Part shown: in pieces, positions 30,349 to 42,366 of the stretch
Layout of the letters: every line of letters starts with the position of its first letter
How positions within the stretch are numbered: the first letter of the stretch is position 1
Notes under the pieces: model-generated
Database searches by the model: none
Told to the model about the DNA's origin: nothing
What the model saw: the letters and a program-made list of their open reading frames with translations, nothing else
Assembly (NCBI GenBank): GCA_947685225.1
Contig: CANTUV010000053.1
Coordinates: 4,759,501-4,823,500, forward strand
DNA from: Garcia nutans
Lineage: Eukaryota; Streptophyta; Magnoliopsida; Malpighiales; Euphorbiaceae
Direction of reading: 5' to 3'
DNA length: 64,000 nucleotides
Position numbers and translations under genes: made by a program

Positions 30349-32791
30349 AATTACTTGCAAATGGTCATGTCAGAGAGAGCATGAGTCCATGCACTATACC
30401 GGTACTTTTGGTACCCAAAAAGGATGGATCAATGCGAATGTGTGTGGATTGTCGCGCCGTCAACAAAATCACTGTAAAGTATAGACATCCAATCCCTAGA
30501 CTTGATGATATGCTTGATGAATTGCATGGTGCATGTATATTTTTGAAAATTGATCTTAAAAGTGGTTATCATCAAATAAGAATGAGATTAGGAGATGAAT
30601 GGAAAACAGCTTTTAAGACTCAATATGGTTTGTATGAATGGTTAGTCATGCCTTTTGGACTAAGCAATGCACCTAGTACTTTCATGAGATTAATGAATCA
30701 TGTCTTGCGTGCTTTTCTTGGAAAGTTTGTTGTTGTGTATTTTGATGATATTTTAGTGTATAGTCAAAGATTAAATGATCATTTAATGCATTTAAGATGT
30801 GTGCTTGAAGTTCTTAGGAAAGAGAAATTGTATGCAAATTTAAAGAAATGTACATTCTGCATGAAAAAAATCATTTTCTTAGGATTTGTAGTGAGTGGGA
30901 AAGGAATTGAGGTTGATGAAGATAAGGTAAAAGCCATCAAAGAATGGCCTGCACCAAAATCCGTGACTAATGTTAGGAGTTTTCATGGTCTTGCTAGTTT
31001 TTATAAGAGGTTTGTTAGAGAATTTAGCACAATTGCAGCCCCATTGAATGAAATAGTGAAGAAAAATGTATGGTTCAGATGGAATGAGGAACAGGAGCAT
31101 GCATTTAGATTACTGAAAGAAAAATTATGTTCTGCACCATTACTTGCAATACCTGATTTTTCTAAGACTTTTGAAGTTGAATGTGATGCTTCTGGAGTGG
31201 GTATAGGTGCTGTTTTGATGCAGGAAAGAAGACCAATTGCATACTTTAGTGAGAAGCTAAGTGGAGCTCCTTTGAATTACTCTACTTATGACAAGGAGAT
31301 GTATGCATTAGTTAGGGCATTGGAGACGTGGCAGCATTATCTTTGGCCAAAGGAGTTTGTTATTCATAGTGATCATGAATCACTAAAATACTTGAAAGGA
31401 CAAAGCAAGCTGAACAAACGCCATGCCAAATGGAGTGAATTTATTGAAGAGTTTCCATATGTGATTCAATATAAGAAGGGAAAAGAAAATGTTGTTGCTG
31501 ATGCCTTATCTAGGAGGTATGCCCTAATCTCTATGCTTGATGCTAGACTTCTAGGATTTGAGCTTATGAAAGAATTATATAAGCATGACTCTGAATTTGC
31601 ACAAATATATGCCTCTTGTGAAAATGCTGCTTTTGAAAAATTTTATAGGAATGATGGTTTCTTATTTAGAGAGAAACGACTTTGTGTTCCAAATAGCTCT
31701 ATAAGAGGATTGCTTGTACATGGGGGAGGTTTAATGGGACATTTTGGGGTGGCTAAAACATTAGAAATTCTGAATGAACATTTTTATTGGCCACATATGA
31801 GGAAAGATGTAGAGAAATTTTGTGCTAAATGCATGACATGTATGAAAGCAAAGTCCAAAGGAAGACCACATGGTTTGTATATGCCTTTAAGTGTACCTAG
31901 TGAACCTTGGGTAGACTTATCTATGGACTTTATTTTGGGGCTACCTAGGACAAAAAAGGGTCATGATAATTTATTTGTTGTGGTTGATAGATTTTCTAAA
32001 ATGGCATATTTTATTCCATGTCATAAAACTGATGATGCATCCCATATATCTGATTTGTTCTTTAGAGAAGTAGTGAGATTGTATGGTATTCCTACGACCG
32101 TAGTAAGTGATCGAGATGTAAAATTTTTGAGTCATTTTTGGAAAGTCCTATGGGAAAAGTTAGGTACAAAGCTTTGTTTCTCTACTACATGCCATCAGCA
32201 AACAGATGGGCAGACAGAAGTTGTTAATAGGACTGTGGGCACTCTTCTTCATACCATGATTAAACAAAATTTGAAGACATGGGAGGAATGCATACCATTT
32301 ATTGAATTTGCATATAATAGATCAATGCATTCATCCACTGGATTTTCACCCTTTGAGCTTGTCTATGGTTTTAATCCACTTACTCCATTATATTTGTTGC
32401 CTCTTCCTACTAATGAGCTTACTAGTTTTGATGGTAAAAAGAAAGCTGAATTGGTGAAGCAAATGCATCAAAGGGCCAAGCAACAAATGGAGAAGATTAA
32501 TGAGAATAGAGCAACCAAAGTTAACAAAGGAAGGAAAAAGATGGTGTTCCAGCCTGGTGATCTAGTGTGGGTTCATTTACGAAAATAAAGGTTTCCTACA
32601 CAAAGGAAATCAAAATTGCAGCCGAGAAGTGATGGACCATTTGAAGTACTCGAAAGGATTAATGATAATGCCTACAAGATTAATCTACCAGGTGAGTATG
32701 GTGTAAGTGCAACTTTTAATGTTTCTGATCTTGCTCCTTACTATGCAGATGATGAAGATTCGAGGATGAATTCTTTTGAAGAGGGAGAGGA
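30349..32791 (+). pseudogene. pol: A2 reverse transcriptase, RNase H and integrase, with a stop
   Basis: Open from the LTR junction to 32588 with YFDDILVYS, the RNase H core and integrase DD35E motifs. A GAA to TAA change after WVHLRK stops the frame. The remainder ([28 protein letters not shown]) is open from 32616 into the LTR. A loss of three codons occurs near GLLVHGGGL (RESH missing in the finger region). The finger change and the stop suggest inactivity. Confidence 0.9.
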
Positions 32792-33580
32792 TGATGAGGA
32801 TCTGATTGCTAGCATACAACACCAAGGACTTGTTACTCGATCAATGGCAAGAAAACTTCAAGGATTAGTTTCCAAACATCTATATGTTCTAAATACAATT
32901 GGAACATTAAGACTTGAAGAAAATAAGAGCAAAGAAGCTGTTTGGTTGCACATGTCCAAATTGCAATCTACCCAAGAGGCCAATTGATCTAAAGGAGTTA
33001 GAATACATATTGGCATCCATCATTATACCTTTGGGAGCTAAATACATACCATTCACGTACCATTGGATGCCCATATATTAAGAGTGGCTGAAACTCACAT
33101 TGGGAGTCAAAGATGCCTTTTAAAAGCTAGTGGGAGACAAGCTATATGGCTGCCCATGCCTTTTTATGTAACCACATCATTATATTTGTATTTTTCCATC
33201 ATTTCACTTGTTTTATGCTTTCTTTAAGTCTTTAAAAACAGATGTAATGGCAGACTTTGAACTTAATGAATATTCTGAGTTTTCTCTCCATTTTTGAGAG
33301 CTTTGAGAGGTTTTTTTAGCCTTCTTTTGAGTTCTGGTTAGAACTTGCACGAATTCCTTGCAAAAATAACCAAGTTTGCAAGGTCTTAACTTATATTCAA
33401 GGTTTTTCCTTCACCAGTTGGGGTTGGGCCTTGAATCTTTGGTTTCCAGCCATATAGCTTCAGTTTTACATCACAAGTTGGTGTTGGGTTGAAGGTGCTG
33501 GTTGATGTTCTTATGTTTTGGAGACTATCCGTAGCTTGAGCTTCCTTAGGAATAAATCCCAGCAAGGCAGGCTCACATCA
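32792..33580 (+). repeat. A2 3' LTR
   Basis: 789 bp, TGATGAGGATC...CTCACATCA, shortened by a deletion across the 43-bp unit (CCATGCCTTTTTATG). Its first part gives the coding tail with [11 protein letters not shown]. It abuts a reversed D element at 33581. Confidence 0.92.
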
Positions 33581-34858
33581 AAAACATACCTTCGCGACAA
33601 TGCATCAGCCACTACATTCTCTTTACGTCGCTTGTATTTAATCACAAATGGAAATGTTTCTATGAATTCCACCCATTTGGCATGTCTACGGTTCAGCTTA
33701 TCTTGACCTTTCAAATGCTTTAAACTTTCATGATCAGTATGTATCACAAACTCTTTTGACCACAAATAATGCTGCCATGTATGCAAAGATCGAAACAATG
33801 CATATAACTCCTTATCATATGTCGGATACTTCAAAGCCACTCCACTTAGTTTTTCGCTAAAGTACATCAATGGCTTTTGATCCTGTATCAAAACAGCTCC
33901 AATTCCTATGCCACTTGCTTCACATTCAATCTCAAAAGTCTTATCAAAATTAGGCAAAGCAAGCAAGGGTGCATTACACAATTTATCCTTGAGTTCATTA
34001 AATGCATGTTCTTGTGCATCTCCCCAAACAAAACCGACATTTTTCTTAACTAACTCATTCAAAGGTGCAGCTATAGTACTGAAATTTCTAATGAATCTCC
34101 TATAGAAACCAGCAAGTCCATGAAAACTCCTCACCTCACTAGCATTCTTAGGTTTTGGCCAGTCCCTAATAGCTTTTACCTTTTCCTCATCAACCTCAAT
34201 ACCTTGACTAGACACCACAAAACCAAGAAAATGAACCTTATCCATGCAAAAACTACACTTCTTAAGGTTAGCATACAACTTCTCACGCCTAAGAATGTCT
34301 AACACAAGACACACATGTATGACATGATCATCCAAACACTTAGAGTAAACAAGAATATCATCAAAGTAAACAACAGCAAATTTACCCAAGTGCTCACGCA
34401 ACACATGATTCATCAAACGCATGAATGTGCTAGGTGCATTAGTAAGACCAAACGGCATAACCAACCACTCATACAGCCCATATTTAGTCTTAAATGCTGT
34501 TTTCCACTCATCACCCACACTCATTCGAATTTGATAATAACCAGATTTCAAATCAATTTTCGTGAACAAACAAGAACCATGTAACTCATCAAGCATATCA
34601 TCTAGTCTAGGAATAGGATGATGATACTTTACAGTGATTTTATTGATGGCTCTGCAATCCACGAACATCCTCCACGTCCCATCCTTCTTTGGCACAAGAA
34701 TAACAGGAACCGAACAAGGACTCAAACATTCCCTCACGTATTCATTAGCTAGCAATTCCTCCACTTGCTTTTGTATCTCCTTTGTCTCGAAAGGATTAGC
34801 TCGATAAGATGGCCTATTGGGAATGGAAGCTCCCGGAATGAAATCAATTTGATGCTCT
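33581..34858 (-). pseudogene. pol: Family D reverse transcriptase-RNase H fragment (D2)
   Basis: An open minus-strand frame without stops, from [12 protein letters not shown] (34858) through [17 protein letters not shown] (near 34360), the RNase H CEASG motif (Asp replaced by Glu), HTDHESLK and [11 protein letters not shown] (33581). It is a CRM-like RT of a family distinct from A and B, related to the integrase fragment at 62871-64000, whose sequence begins at the same ALSRRYV point. The left end is cut by the A2 3' LTR. The right end joins A5 pol through a short shared ATGCC-like sequence. Gag, protease and integrase are absent. The Asp-to-Glu change would weaken RNase H if real. Confidence 0.88.
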
Positions 34859-37207
34859 ATGCCTTTTGGACTAAGCAATGCACCTAGTACTTTCATGAGA
34901 TTAATGAATCATGTCTTGCATGCTTTTCTTGGAAAGTTTGTTGTTGTGTATTTTGATGATATTTTAGTGTATAGTCAAAGATTAAATGATCATTTAATGC
35001 ATTTAAGATGTGTGCTTGAAGTTCTTAGGAAAGAGAAATTGTATGCAAATTTAAAGAAATGTACATTCTGCATGAAAAAAGTCATTTTCTTAGGATTTGT
35101 AGTGAGTGGGAAAGGAATTGAGGTTGATGAGGATAAGGTAAAAGCCATCAAAGAATGGCCTACACCAAAATCCGTGACTGATGTTAGGAGTTTTCATGGT
35201 CTTGCTAGTTTTTATAAGAGGTTTGTTAGAGATTTTAGCACAATTGCAGCCCCATTGAATGAAATAGTGAAGAAAAATATAGGGTTCAGATGGAATGAGG
35301 AACAGGAGCATGCATTTAGATTACTGAAAGAAAAATTATGTTCTGCACCATTACTTGCATTACCTAATTTTTCTAAGACTTTTGAAGTTGAATGTGATGC
35401 TTCCGGAGTGGGTATAGGTGCTGTTTTGATGCAGGAAAGAAGACCAATTGCATACTTTAGTGAGAAGCTAAGTGGAGTTCCTTTGAATTACTCTACTTAT
35501 GACAAGGAGATGTATGCATTAGTTAGGGCGTTGGAGACGTGGCAGCATTATCTTTGGCCAAAGGAGTTTGTTATTCATAGTGATCATGAATCACTAAAAT
35601 ACTTGAAAGGACAAAGCAAGTTGAACAAACGCCATGCCAAATGGAGTGAATTTATTGAAGCATTTCCATATGTGATTCAATATAAGCAAGGAAAAGAAAA
35701 TGTTGTTGCTGATGCCTTATCTAGGAGGTATGCCCTAATCTCTATGCTTGATGCTAGACTTCTAGGATTTGAGCATATGAAAGAATTGTATAAGCATGAC
35801 TCTGAATTTGCACAAATATATGCCTCTTGTGAAAATGCTGCCTTTGAAAAATTTTATAGGCATGATGGTTTCTTATTTAGAGAGAAACGACTGTGTGTTC
35901 CAAATAGCTCTATAAGAGGATTGCTTGTAAGAGAGTCACATGGTGGAGGTTTAATGGGACACTTTGGGGTGGCTAAAACATTAGAAATTCTGAATGAACA
36001 TTTTTATTGGCCACATATGATGAAAGATGTTGAGAAATTTTGTGCTAAATGCGTGACATGTATGAAAGCAAAGTCCAAAGCAAGACCACATGGTTTGTAT
36101 ATGCCTTTAAGTGTACCTAGTGAACCTTGGGTAGACTTATCTATGGACTTTATTTTGGGGCTACCTAGGACAAAAAAGGGTCATGATAGTTTATTTGTTG
36201 TGGTTGATAGATTTTCTAAAATGGCACATTTCATTCCATGTCATAAAACTGATGATGCATGCCATATATCTGATTTGTTCTTTAGAGAAGTAGTGAGATT
36301 GCATGGTATTCCTAGGACCATAGTAAGTGATCGAGATGTAAAATTTTTGAGTCATTTTTGGAAAGTCCTATGGGGAAAGTTAGGTACAAAGCTTTGTTTA
36401 TCTACTACATGCCATCCGCAAACAGATGGGCAGACGAAAGTTGTTAATAGGACTGTGGGCACTCTTCTTCGTACCATGATTAAACAAAATTTGAAGACAT
36501 GGGAGGAATGCATACCATTTATTGAATTTGCATATAATAGATCAATGCATTCATCCACTGGATTTTCACCCTTTGAGCTTGTCTATGGTTTTAATCCACT
36601 TACTCCATTAGATTTGTTGCCTCTTCCTACTAATGAGCTTACTAGTTTTGATGGTAAAAAGAAAGCTGAATTGGTGAAGCAAATGCATCAAAGGGCCAAG
36701 CAACAAATGGAGAAGATTAATGAGAATAGAGCAACCAAAGTAAACAAAGGAAGGAAAAAGATGGTGTTCCAGCCTGGTGATCTGGTATGGGTTCATTTGC
36801 GAAAAGAAAGGTTTCCTACACAAAGGAAATCAAAATTGCAGCCGAGAAGTGATGGACCATTTGAAGTACTCGAAAGGATTAATGATAATGCCTACAAGAT
36901 TAATCTACCAGGTGAGTATGGTGTAAGTGCAACTTTTAATGTTTCTGATCTTGCTCCTTACTATGCAGATGATGAAGATTCGAGGACGAATTCTTTTGAA
37001 GAGGGAGAGGATGATGAGGATCTGATTGCTAGCATGCAACACCAAGGACCTGTTACTCGATCAATGGCAAGAAAAGTTCAAGGATTAGTTTCCAAACATC
37101 TATATGTTCTCAATACAATTGGAACGTTAAGACTAGAAGAAAATAAGAGTAAAGAAGCTGTTTGGTTGCACGTGTCCAAATTGCAATCTACCCAAGAGGC
37201 CAATTGA
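34859..37207 (+). pseudogene. pol: 5'-truncated family A pol (A5): RT end, RNase H, integrase
   Basis: It starts abruptly inside RT at [10 protein letters not shown] and is open to the normal stop in the 3' LTR (782 codons). It contains YFDDILVYS, all four RNase H acidic residues, the integrase finger and DD35E (with K for E at [10 protein letters not shown], so the third catalytic residue is lost) and the LTR-encoded tail [11 protein letters not shown]. There is no promoter LTR, PBS, gag or protease. It is a truncated copy, not a gene. Confidence 0.92.
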
Positions 37208-37799
37208 CCCAAAGGAGTTAGAATACATATTGGCATCCATCATTATACCTTTGGGAGCTAAATACATACCATTCACGTACCATTGGATGCCCATATATTA
37301 AGAGTGGCTGAAACTCACATTGGGAGTCAAAGATGCCTTTTAAAAGCTAGTGGGAGACAAGCTATATGGCTGCCCAATTTGTTTTATGTAACCACATCAT
37401 TATATTAGTATTTTTCCATCATTTCACTTGTTTTATGCTTTCTTTGAATCTTTAAAAACAGATGTAATGGCAGACTTTGAACTGAATGAATATTCTGAGT
37501 TTTCTCTCCATTTTTGAGAGCTTTGAGAGGTTTTTAGCCTTCTTTTGAGTTCTGGTTAGAACTTGCACGAATTCCTTGCAAAAATAACCAAGTTTGCTAG
37601 GTCTTAACTTATATTCAAGGTTTTTCCTTCACAAGTTGGGGTTGGGTCTTTAATCTTTGGTTTCCAGCCATATAGCTTCAGTTTTACATCACAAGTTGGT
37701 GTTGGGTTGAAGGTGCTGGTTGGTGTTCTTATTTTTTGGAGACGATCCGTAGATTGAGCTTCCTCAAGAATTAAATACCAGCAAGGCAGGCTCACATCA
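37012..37799 (+). repeat. A5 3' LTR
   Basis: 788 bp, which is 831 minus exactly one 43-bp internal unit. It ends CTCACATCA and is followed by the GGTAAAGACCC tandem tract. Confidence 0.92.
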
Positions 37800-38391
37800 G
37801 GTAAAGACCCGATCTCCAATGGATAAAGATCCATGTTTCAAGGGCTAAGACCCGATCTCCAATGGATAAAGATCCATGTTTCAAGGGTAAAGACCCAATT
37901 TTTCAATGGATGAAGATTCATGTTTTCAAGGGTAAAGAACCCATCTCGAATAGATAAAGATCCCTTTTTGGTGGGTAAAGACCCATAATCCATTAAAGAT
38001 GGAATAACCAGTTAAGCCAGAATTCTCAACTGATAAAGGTCAGTCAAACCCAATTCAATCTCAGGTCCAAGTACCCAGTCAATGGGTCCAAGTACCCAAA
38101 TTAGTTCCAATCTCGAGTCCATGTACCCAGTCACGGTTCTAAGTACGAAATCAAATTCAATCTTGAGTCCAAGTACCCAATCACGGGTCCAAGTACCCAA
38201 TTCAATCACGGGTCCAAGTATCCAAATCTAACTCAGTCTCCAGTTCAAGTACCCAAATTTAATTTAGTCTCGGGACCATGTACCCAATCGTAGGTCTAAG
38301 TGTCCAGTCTTGGGTCTAAGTACCCAATCTCGAGTCCAAGTACCCAATCTTGGGTCCAACTACCCAAATCCAATTTAGTCACGAGTCCAAG
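37800..38391. repeat. Two-type tandem repeat tract, left half
   Basis: 37800-38000 repeats a unit of about 43 bp with GGTAAAGACCCGATCTCC and GGATAAAGATCCATGTTTCA. 38040-38391 repeats a unit of about 20-36 bp around GGGTCCAAGTACCCAATC. The tract is interrupted by C3 and resumes at 42367. Such variable tandem arrays are typical of the non-coding region before the 3' LTR of Tat/Ogre elements, which fits the purine tract and LTR start at 42741-42756. Confidence 0.8.
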
Positions 38392-39048
38392 TGATAGAGA
38401 CGTCACAAGGCTACATGCAACATTTTGTTGAAGAGGAGCTGAAGGTGCACGATATGGCTGATCAAGAATGCAAATTGGAGCATATTTGGCTCAAGTCACT
38501 AGTTGGGCTTATTTATAGTTAAATAATTAGCTGAACTTGTTTATTTTAATATGTATTAAGGCCCACTAGTTATGCTCATTTAAAAAGTAAGGGCCCTGTT
38601 TGTTTGGTATTAAATTAGGACTTTGATTACTTTATTATTTCTTAAAATTTGATTAAAAAGCCAAACGCTACTGAATAACCCTAATTAGGGCTTAGCTATT
38701 TATATCTCATTTAGGGTTGTAAGCCATCTTAGTTTTGGAGTTTTGAAGTTTTAGTTTGGACGAATTTATTAACCTAAAGCCGAATTGCTTTTATCTTTGT
38801 GTTCTTGCTTGAATACATGCTTCAGAAACATTCAAATAGTTTGATCAACTTTCTTGTGGAGTGTTTCGAATCTGGGATTTAGGAACTAACTTGTTTCGAA
38901 ATCTTGGATCTTTGATCAATTCAAGGTAATCTGAAATCTAACCTAATCCTTGGGGGTTGTACCGAATTCGACTAGGGGTTTTCAAGTTAATGCTGTGGGG
39001 GTTCGAAATCAAGGGGTTCTCAGGCTTATTCTTGGAGGTTCCATATCA
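38392..39048 (+). repeat. 5' LTR of C3
   Basis: 657 bp, TGATAGAGACGTC...CCATATCA. A TATA-like TATTTATATC lies near 38697 (weak). The first 130 bp contain the LTR-encoded ORF end (SQGYMQHFVEEELK...VGLIYS). Confidence 0.92.
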
Positions 39049-40258
39049 TTTGGTATCAGAGCCTACGCTCTAGATCAGGTTTTATCCCTTCCAATTCGTT
39101 TTCGTTTCTTCTTTTGTTATTTGCGTTTTTGTTGCTTTGTTTCAATTGTTCAATTTGTTCTCTTGTTTTCCTTGTTCCTCTGAATTGTTTTCTTTGTGGG
39201 TTATTTTCGTTTTCGTTTTCTTCATCTGCTATTTGCGTTTTTGTTTCCTTTGTGGGTTACTTTCATTTTCGTTTCTTCTCTTGTTAGTTTCGTTTTGTTT
39301 CTTTGTTATTGATCCTTGAATCATTTTCGTTTTTCTTTCAAAGTCGAAAATTCAAAAAAAAAATTTCCGTTAGGGTTCTAATTTAGTTTTCGTTTTGTGT
39401 TTAGAGTCTTATTTCAATTTCGAATTCAGTTTGCCTTTTTAGTCCAAATCATTTTTCTTATTCTGAAATTGGGTTGGTTGATTTGTTCCGAATTGGTTTG
39501 TTCTATCTATTCCGATTTGGATTTGTTCTATTGTGGATTTCCGAATTGGGAATTTAGGTTGATTTGTTCAAATTCAAAATTGTGTTCTTGATTGTTGATT
39601 CAAAATTTGTTGATTCGAAAGTGTTCTAAATCCGAATCTTATTCTTGTTAATCATTCTGATTCTGTTTCTAATTTCCAAGAAAGTGTTTCAAACAAGTTT
39701 CAAAAGGAAAGCTGAATTGGTCTAAAGGAAGTCTTGATTATTTATTCTGTTCCAATTTCAAGTTTCAAAAGGAAGTCCTCTAAATTGATCTTGTTCTTGT
39801 TACTTGATTGGAAAAAAAAAGGTTTTGTGTGGTGTGTGAACTAGGGCTGCCCATCTTGATATAGTGAGAGGGAGCAAAAAAAAAAAAAAGAGTACAAAAG
39901 TGCTTCAAGAATTTTTTTTTCATTTTCCTTGTTAATTAGGTGATAAGGGTCGAATCTGGATAGGTTAGAAGTAACCAAAATTTTGTCACAAAATTTTGAC
40001 AAATTTGAGGGGCTGTTTTTTATTCAAATTTCATATTTTGGGATACTACACACGGAGGCTATTTGAGTTGTTTCATAAAGTGTGATTCACCTAAGAACGT
40101 AAAAGATATCAGCTTGAGAGGTGTGAGCTGAACCGTGAGTGATTTCATATATTGAGTGAAACACGAGAGACCAACCTTCATCTATTGAGTGTAAACACGT
40201 GAGGGAGTGTTGAGAGGCCTTTTTATTTGTTTTGTGCTAACCTTTTATTGCAGGAAAC
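39049..40258 (+). other. C3 PBS and leader with predicted intron (39079-40253)
   Basis: PBS TGGTATCAGAGC is at 39051-39062. The donor-like AGATCAG/GTTTTATC is at 39078/39079, followed by a T-rich body with repeated TTCGTTTTCGTTT-like phrases. The shared motif AAACACGTGAGGGAGTG is at 40193-40209. CTAAC (40237-40241) plus TTTTATTGCAG (AG at 40252-40253) lie just before the gag ATG. This is the same order of signals as in families A and B. Confidence 0.5.
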
Positions 40259-40910
40259 ATGTCTGGAAGAGATGCAGGTGTTCAGATTGATCCAGCTCAA
40301 TTGCGTGAGGCGCAACAAGCTGAATTTACACGTTTACACCGTGCTATGGATACCATAACAGAAAGATTGGAGCGCATGGATTTGAGGTTGCAGAGTGTTG
40401 AAAGAGCCACATTGGAGCGCAATGAGAGGCGAAGAGGTGGCAGAAATCAAACGCAGCAACCTGAACATTTCTATAGGAGTATCATGCAGAGACTTCAGGC
40501 TATCAAGGAAGGAAGTAAAAGTGTTGATGATTACTACAAAGAAAGGGAGAATTTGAAGGTTGAAGATAGCAATGAAGAAGAACTAATTTATGCAGAAGAG
40601 ATTGTTGATGGTAGTGATTTGTTAATGTCATCCGAGGCTGTTTATGGTGATACTTCTTTTCAGGGTGATATTGAAGATCATACTTTAGAGATTATTGGTG
40701 AAGATTCATCACTAGAATCAAAAGAAGCTACTACTTTTCAACAAGACATTTCAAAGTTGGAAACTTTTGAAGAAATATTGAAGGAAGAAATTGATATGCT
40801 TGGGTTAGAAGTACAACTAAAAGAAGAAGCAAGGAAAATAAAACTTTCTACTCCCACCATTCATGATTGCCTGTCTGTTGCAAACATGGAATTTATTTTG
40901 CCTAACAATG
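40259..40910 (+). pseudogene. C3 gag-like ORF, 5' part, split by solo LTR C4
   Basis: It starts MSGRDAGVQ and has a coiled coil (about 15-50, LHRAMDTITERLERMDLRLQ), then a short piece matching gag (YRSIMQRLQAIKEGSKSVDDYYKE) with the central capsid core deleted. An acidic stretch (about 100-200, many E/D) without a known domain follows. The frame continues past the C4 LTR and one CAATG copy into 41567-41841, giving about 308 codons before the insertion. It is probably a deletion-derived gag protein; the acidic half is unrecognised. As it stands it reads into the C4 LTR and stops at 41039-41041. Confidence 0.8.
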
Positions 40911-41561
40911 TGATAGAGACGTCACAAGGCTACATGCAACATTTTGTTGAAGAGGAGCTGAAGGTGCATGATATGGCTGATCAAGGATGCAAATTGGAGC
41001 ATATTTGGCTCAAGTCACTAGTTGGGCTTATTTATAGTTAAATAATTAGCTGAACTTGTTATATTAATATGTATTAAGGCCCACTAGTTATGCTCATTTA
41101 AAAAGTAAGGGCCCTGTTTGTTTGGTATTAAATTAGGACTTTGATTACTTTATAATTTCTTAAAATTTGATTAGAAAGCCAAACGCTACTTAATAACCCT
41201 AATTAGGGTTTAGCTATTTATATCTCATTTAGGGTTGTAAGCCATCTTAGTTTTGGAGTTTTGAAGTTTTGAACGAATTAATTAACCTAAAGCCGAATTG
41301 CTTTTATCTTTGTGTTCTTGCTTGAATACATGCTTCAGAAACATTCAAGTAGTTTTATCAACTTTCTTGTGGAGTGTTTCGAATCTGGGATTTAGGAACT
41401 GACTTGTTTCGAAATCTTGGATCTTTGATCAATTCAAGGTAATCTGAAATCTAACCTAATCCTTGGGGGTTGTACCGAATTCAACTAGGGGTTTTCAAGT
41501 TAATGCTGTGGGGGTTCGAAATCAAGGGGTTCTCAGGCTTATTCTTGGAGGTTCCGTATCA
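40911..41561 (+). mobile_element. Solo family C LTR (C4) inside C3
   Basis: 651 bp, TGATAGAG...CCGTATCA, flanked by CAATG (40906-40910 and 41562-41566). It splits the C3 ORF. A family member inserted into a relative and then lost its interior. Confidence 0.93.
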
Positions 41562-41566
41562 CAATG

Positions 41567-41710
41567 ATTTTGATGTTTATGAAATAAAATTTCAGGTTCT
41601 TCAAATTGATGACATGCCACAAGTAATTGGAGTGAAATTACAAAGTTGCTTTTCTTTACTACTTCAGCATTTTAAAACTCAAGGACGAGTTTTCTCCTAC
41701 AAAGGGGGAA
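41567..41710 (+). pseudogene. C3 ORF 3' part and polypurine tract
   Basis: This continues the C3 frame (FDVYEIKFQVLQIDDMP...HFKTQGRVFSYKGG) and runs into the 3' LTR tail ending at 41841. CAAAGGGGGAA (41700-41710) is the purine tract next to the LTR. The 48 residues resemble nothing I recognise. Confidence 0.7.
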
Positions 41711-42366
41711 TGATAGAGACGTCACAAGGCTACATGCAACATTTTGTTGAAGAGGAGCTGAAGGTGCATGATATGGCTGATCAAGAATGCAAATTGGAGC
41801 ATATTTGGCTCAAGTCACTAGTTGGGCTTATTTATAGTTAAATAATTAGCTGAACTTGTTTATTTTAATATGTATTAAGGCCCACTAGTTATGCTCATTT
41901 AAAAAGTAAGGGCCCTGTTTGTTTGGTATTAAATTAGGACTTTGATTACTTTATTATTTCTTAAAATTTGATTAGAAAGCCAAACGCTACTTAATAACCC
42001 TAATTAGGTTTTAGCTATTTATATCTCATTTAGGGTTGTAAGCCATCTTAGTTTTGGAGTTTTGAAGTTTTAGTTTGGACGAATTTATTAACCTAAAGCC
42101 GAATTGCTTTAATATTTGTGTTCTTGCTTGAATACATGCTTCAGAAACATTCAAGTAGTTTGATCAACTTTCTTGTGGAGTGTTTCGAATCTGGGATTTA
42201 GGAACTGACTTGTTTCGAAATCTTGGATCTTTGATCAATTCAAGGTAATCTGAAATCTAACTTAATCCTTGGGGGTTGTACCGAATTCGACTAGGGGTTT
42301 TCAAGTTAATGCTGTGGGGGTTCAAAATCAAGGGGTTCTCAGGCTTATTCTTGGAGTTCCATATCA
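41711..42366 (+). repeat. 3' LTR of C3
   Basis: 656 bp, TGATAGAG...CCATATCA. It shares with the 5' LTR the CCATATCA end (others have CCGTATCA), the longer GAAGTTTTAGTTTGG stretch and the AAGAATGCAA variant, which marks them as a true LTR pair. Confidence 0.92.

Larger units (their letters stand above)
16136..33580 (+). mobile_element. Family A retrotransposon A2, decayed host of nested insertions
   Basis: Pieces in element order: truncated 5' LTR (16136-16812), PBS and leader (16813-17689), TRIM with A1 inside (17690-25972), leader end and gag (25978-26794), inverted C LTR pair (26795-28092), gag-protease (28098-29702), solo C LTR (29703-30343), pol (30349-32791) and 3' LTR (32792-33580). 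Removing each insert with one copy of its duplication restores co-linearity with A1. The remaining frame still has several frameshifts and a stop. No target duplication of A2 itself is visible because its 5' LTR start is missing; the 3' flank AAAAC lies in a D element. Confidence 0.85.
38392..42366 (+). mobile_element. Family C element C3, gag-only and non-autonomous
   Basis: LTRs at 38392-39048 (657 bp) and 41711-42366 (656 bp), flanked by CCAAG (38387-38391 and 42367-42371). The interior has PBS, leader and one ORF, but no protease, RT, RNase H or integrase. A solo C LTR (C4) is nested in the ORF. It is a 4-kb element that must be moved by proteins of another family. Confidence 0.93.

Noticed and set aside
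37800..38391. CRISPR-like regular repeats
   Set aside because: The units are adjacent, diverged and without unique spacers, and the window is plant nuclear DNA. A tandem repeat tract fits better.
39137..39591. Phe/Leu-rich ORFs in the C3 leader as membrane proteins
   Set aside because: They translate T-rich leader DNA inside the predicted intron and are not conserved in the C6 leader.
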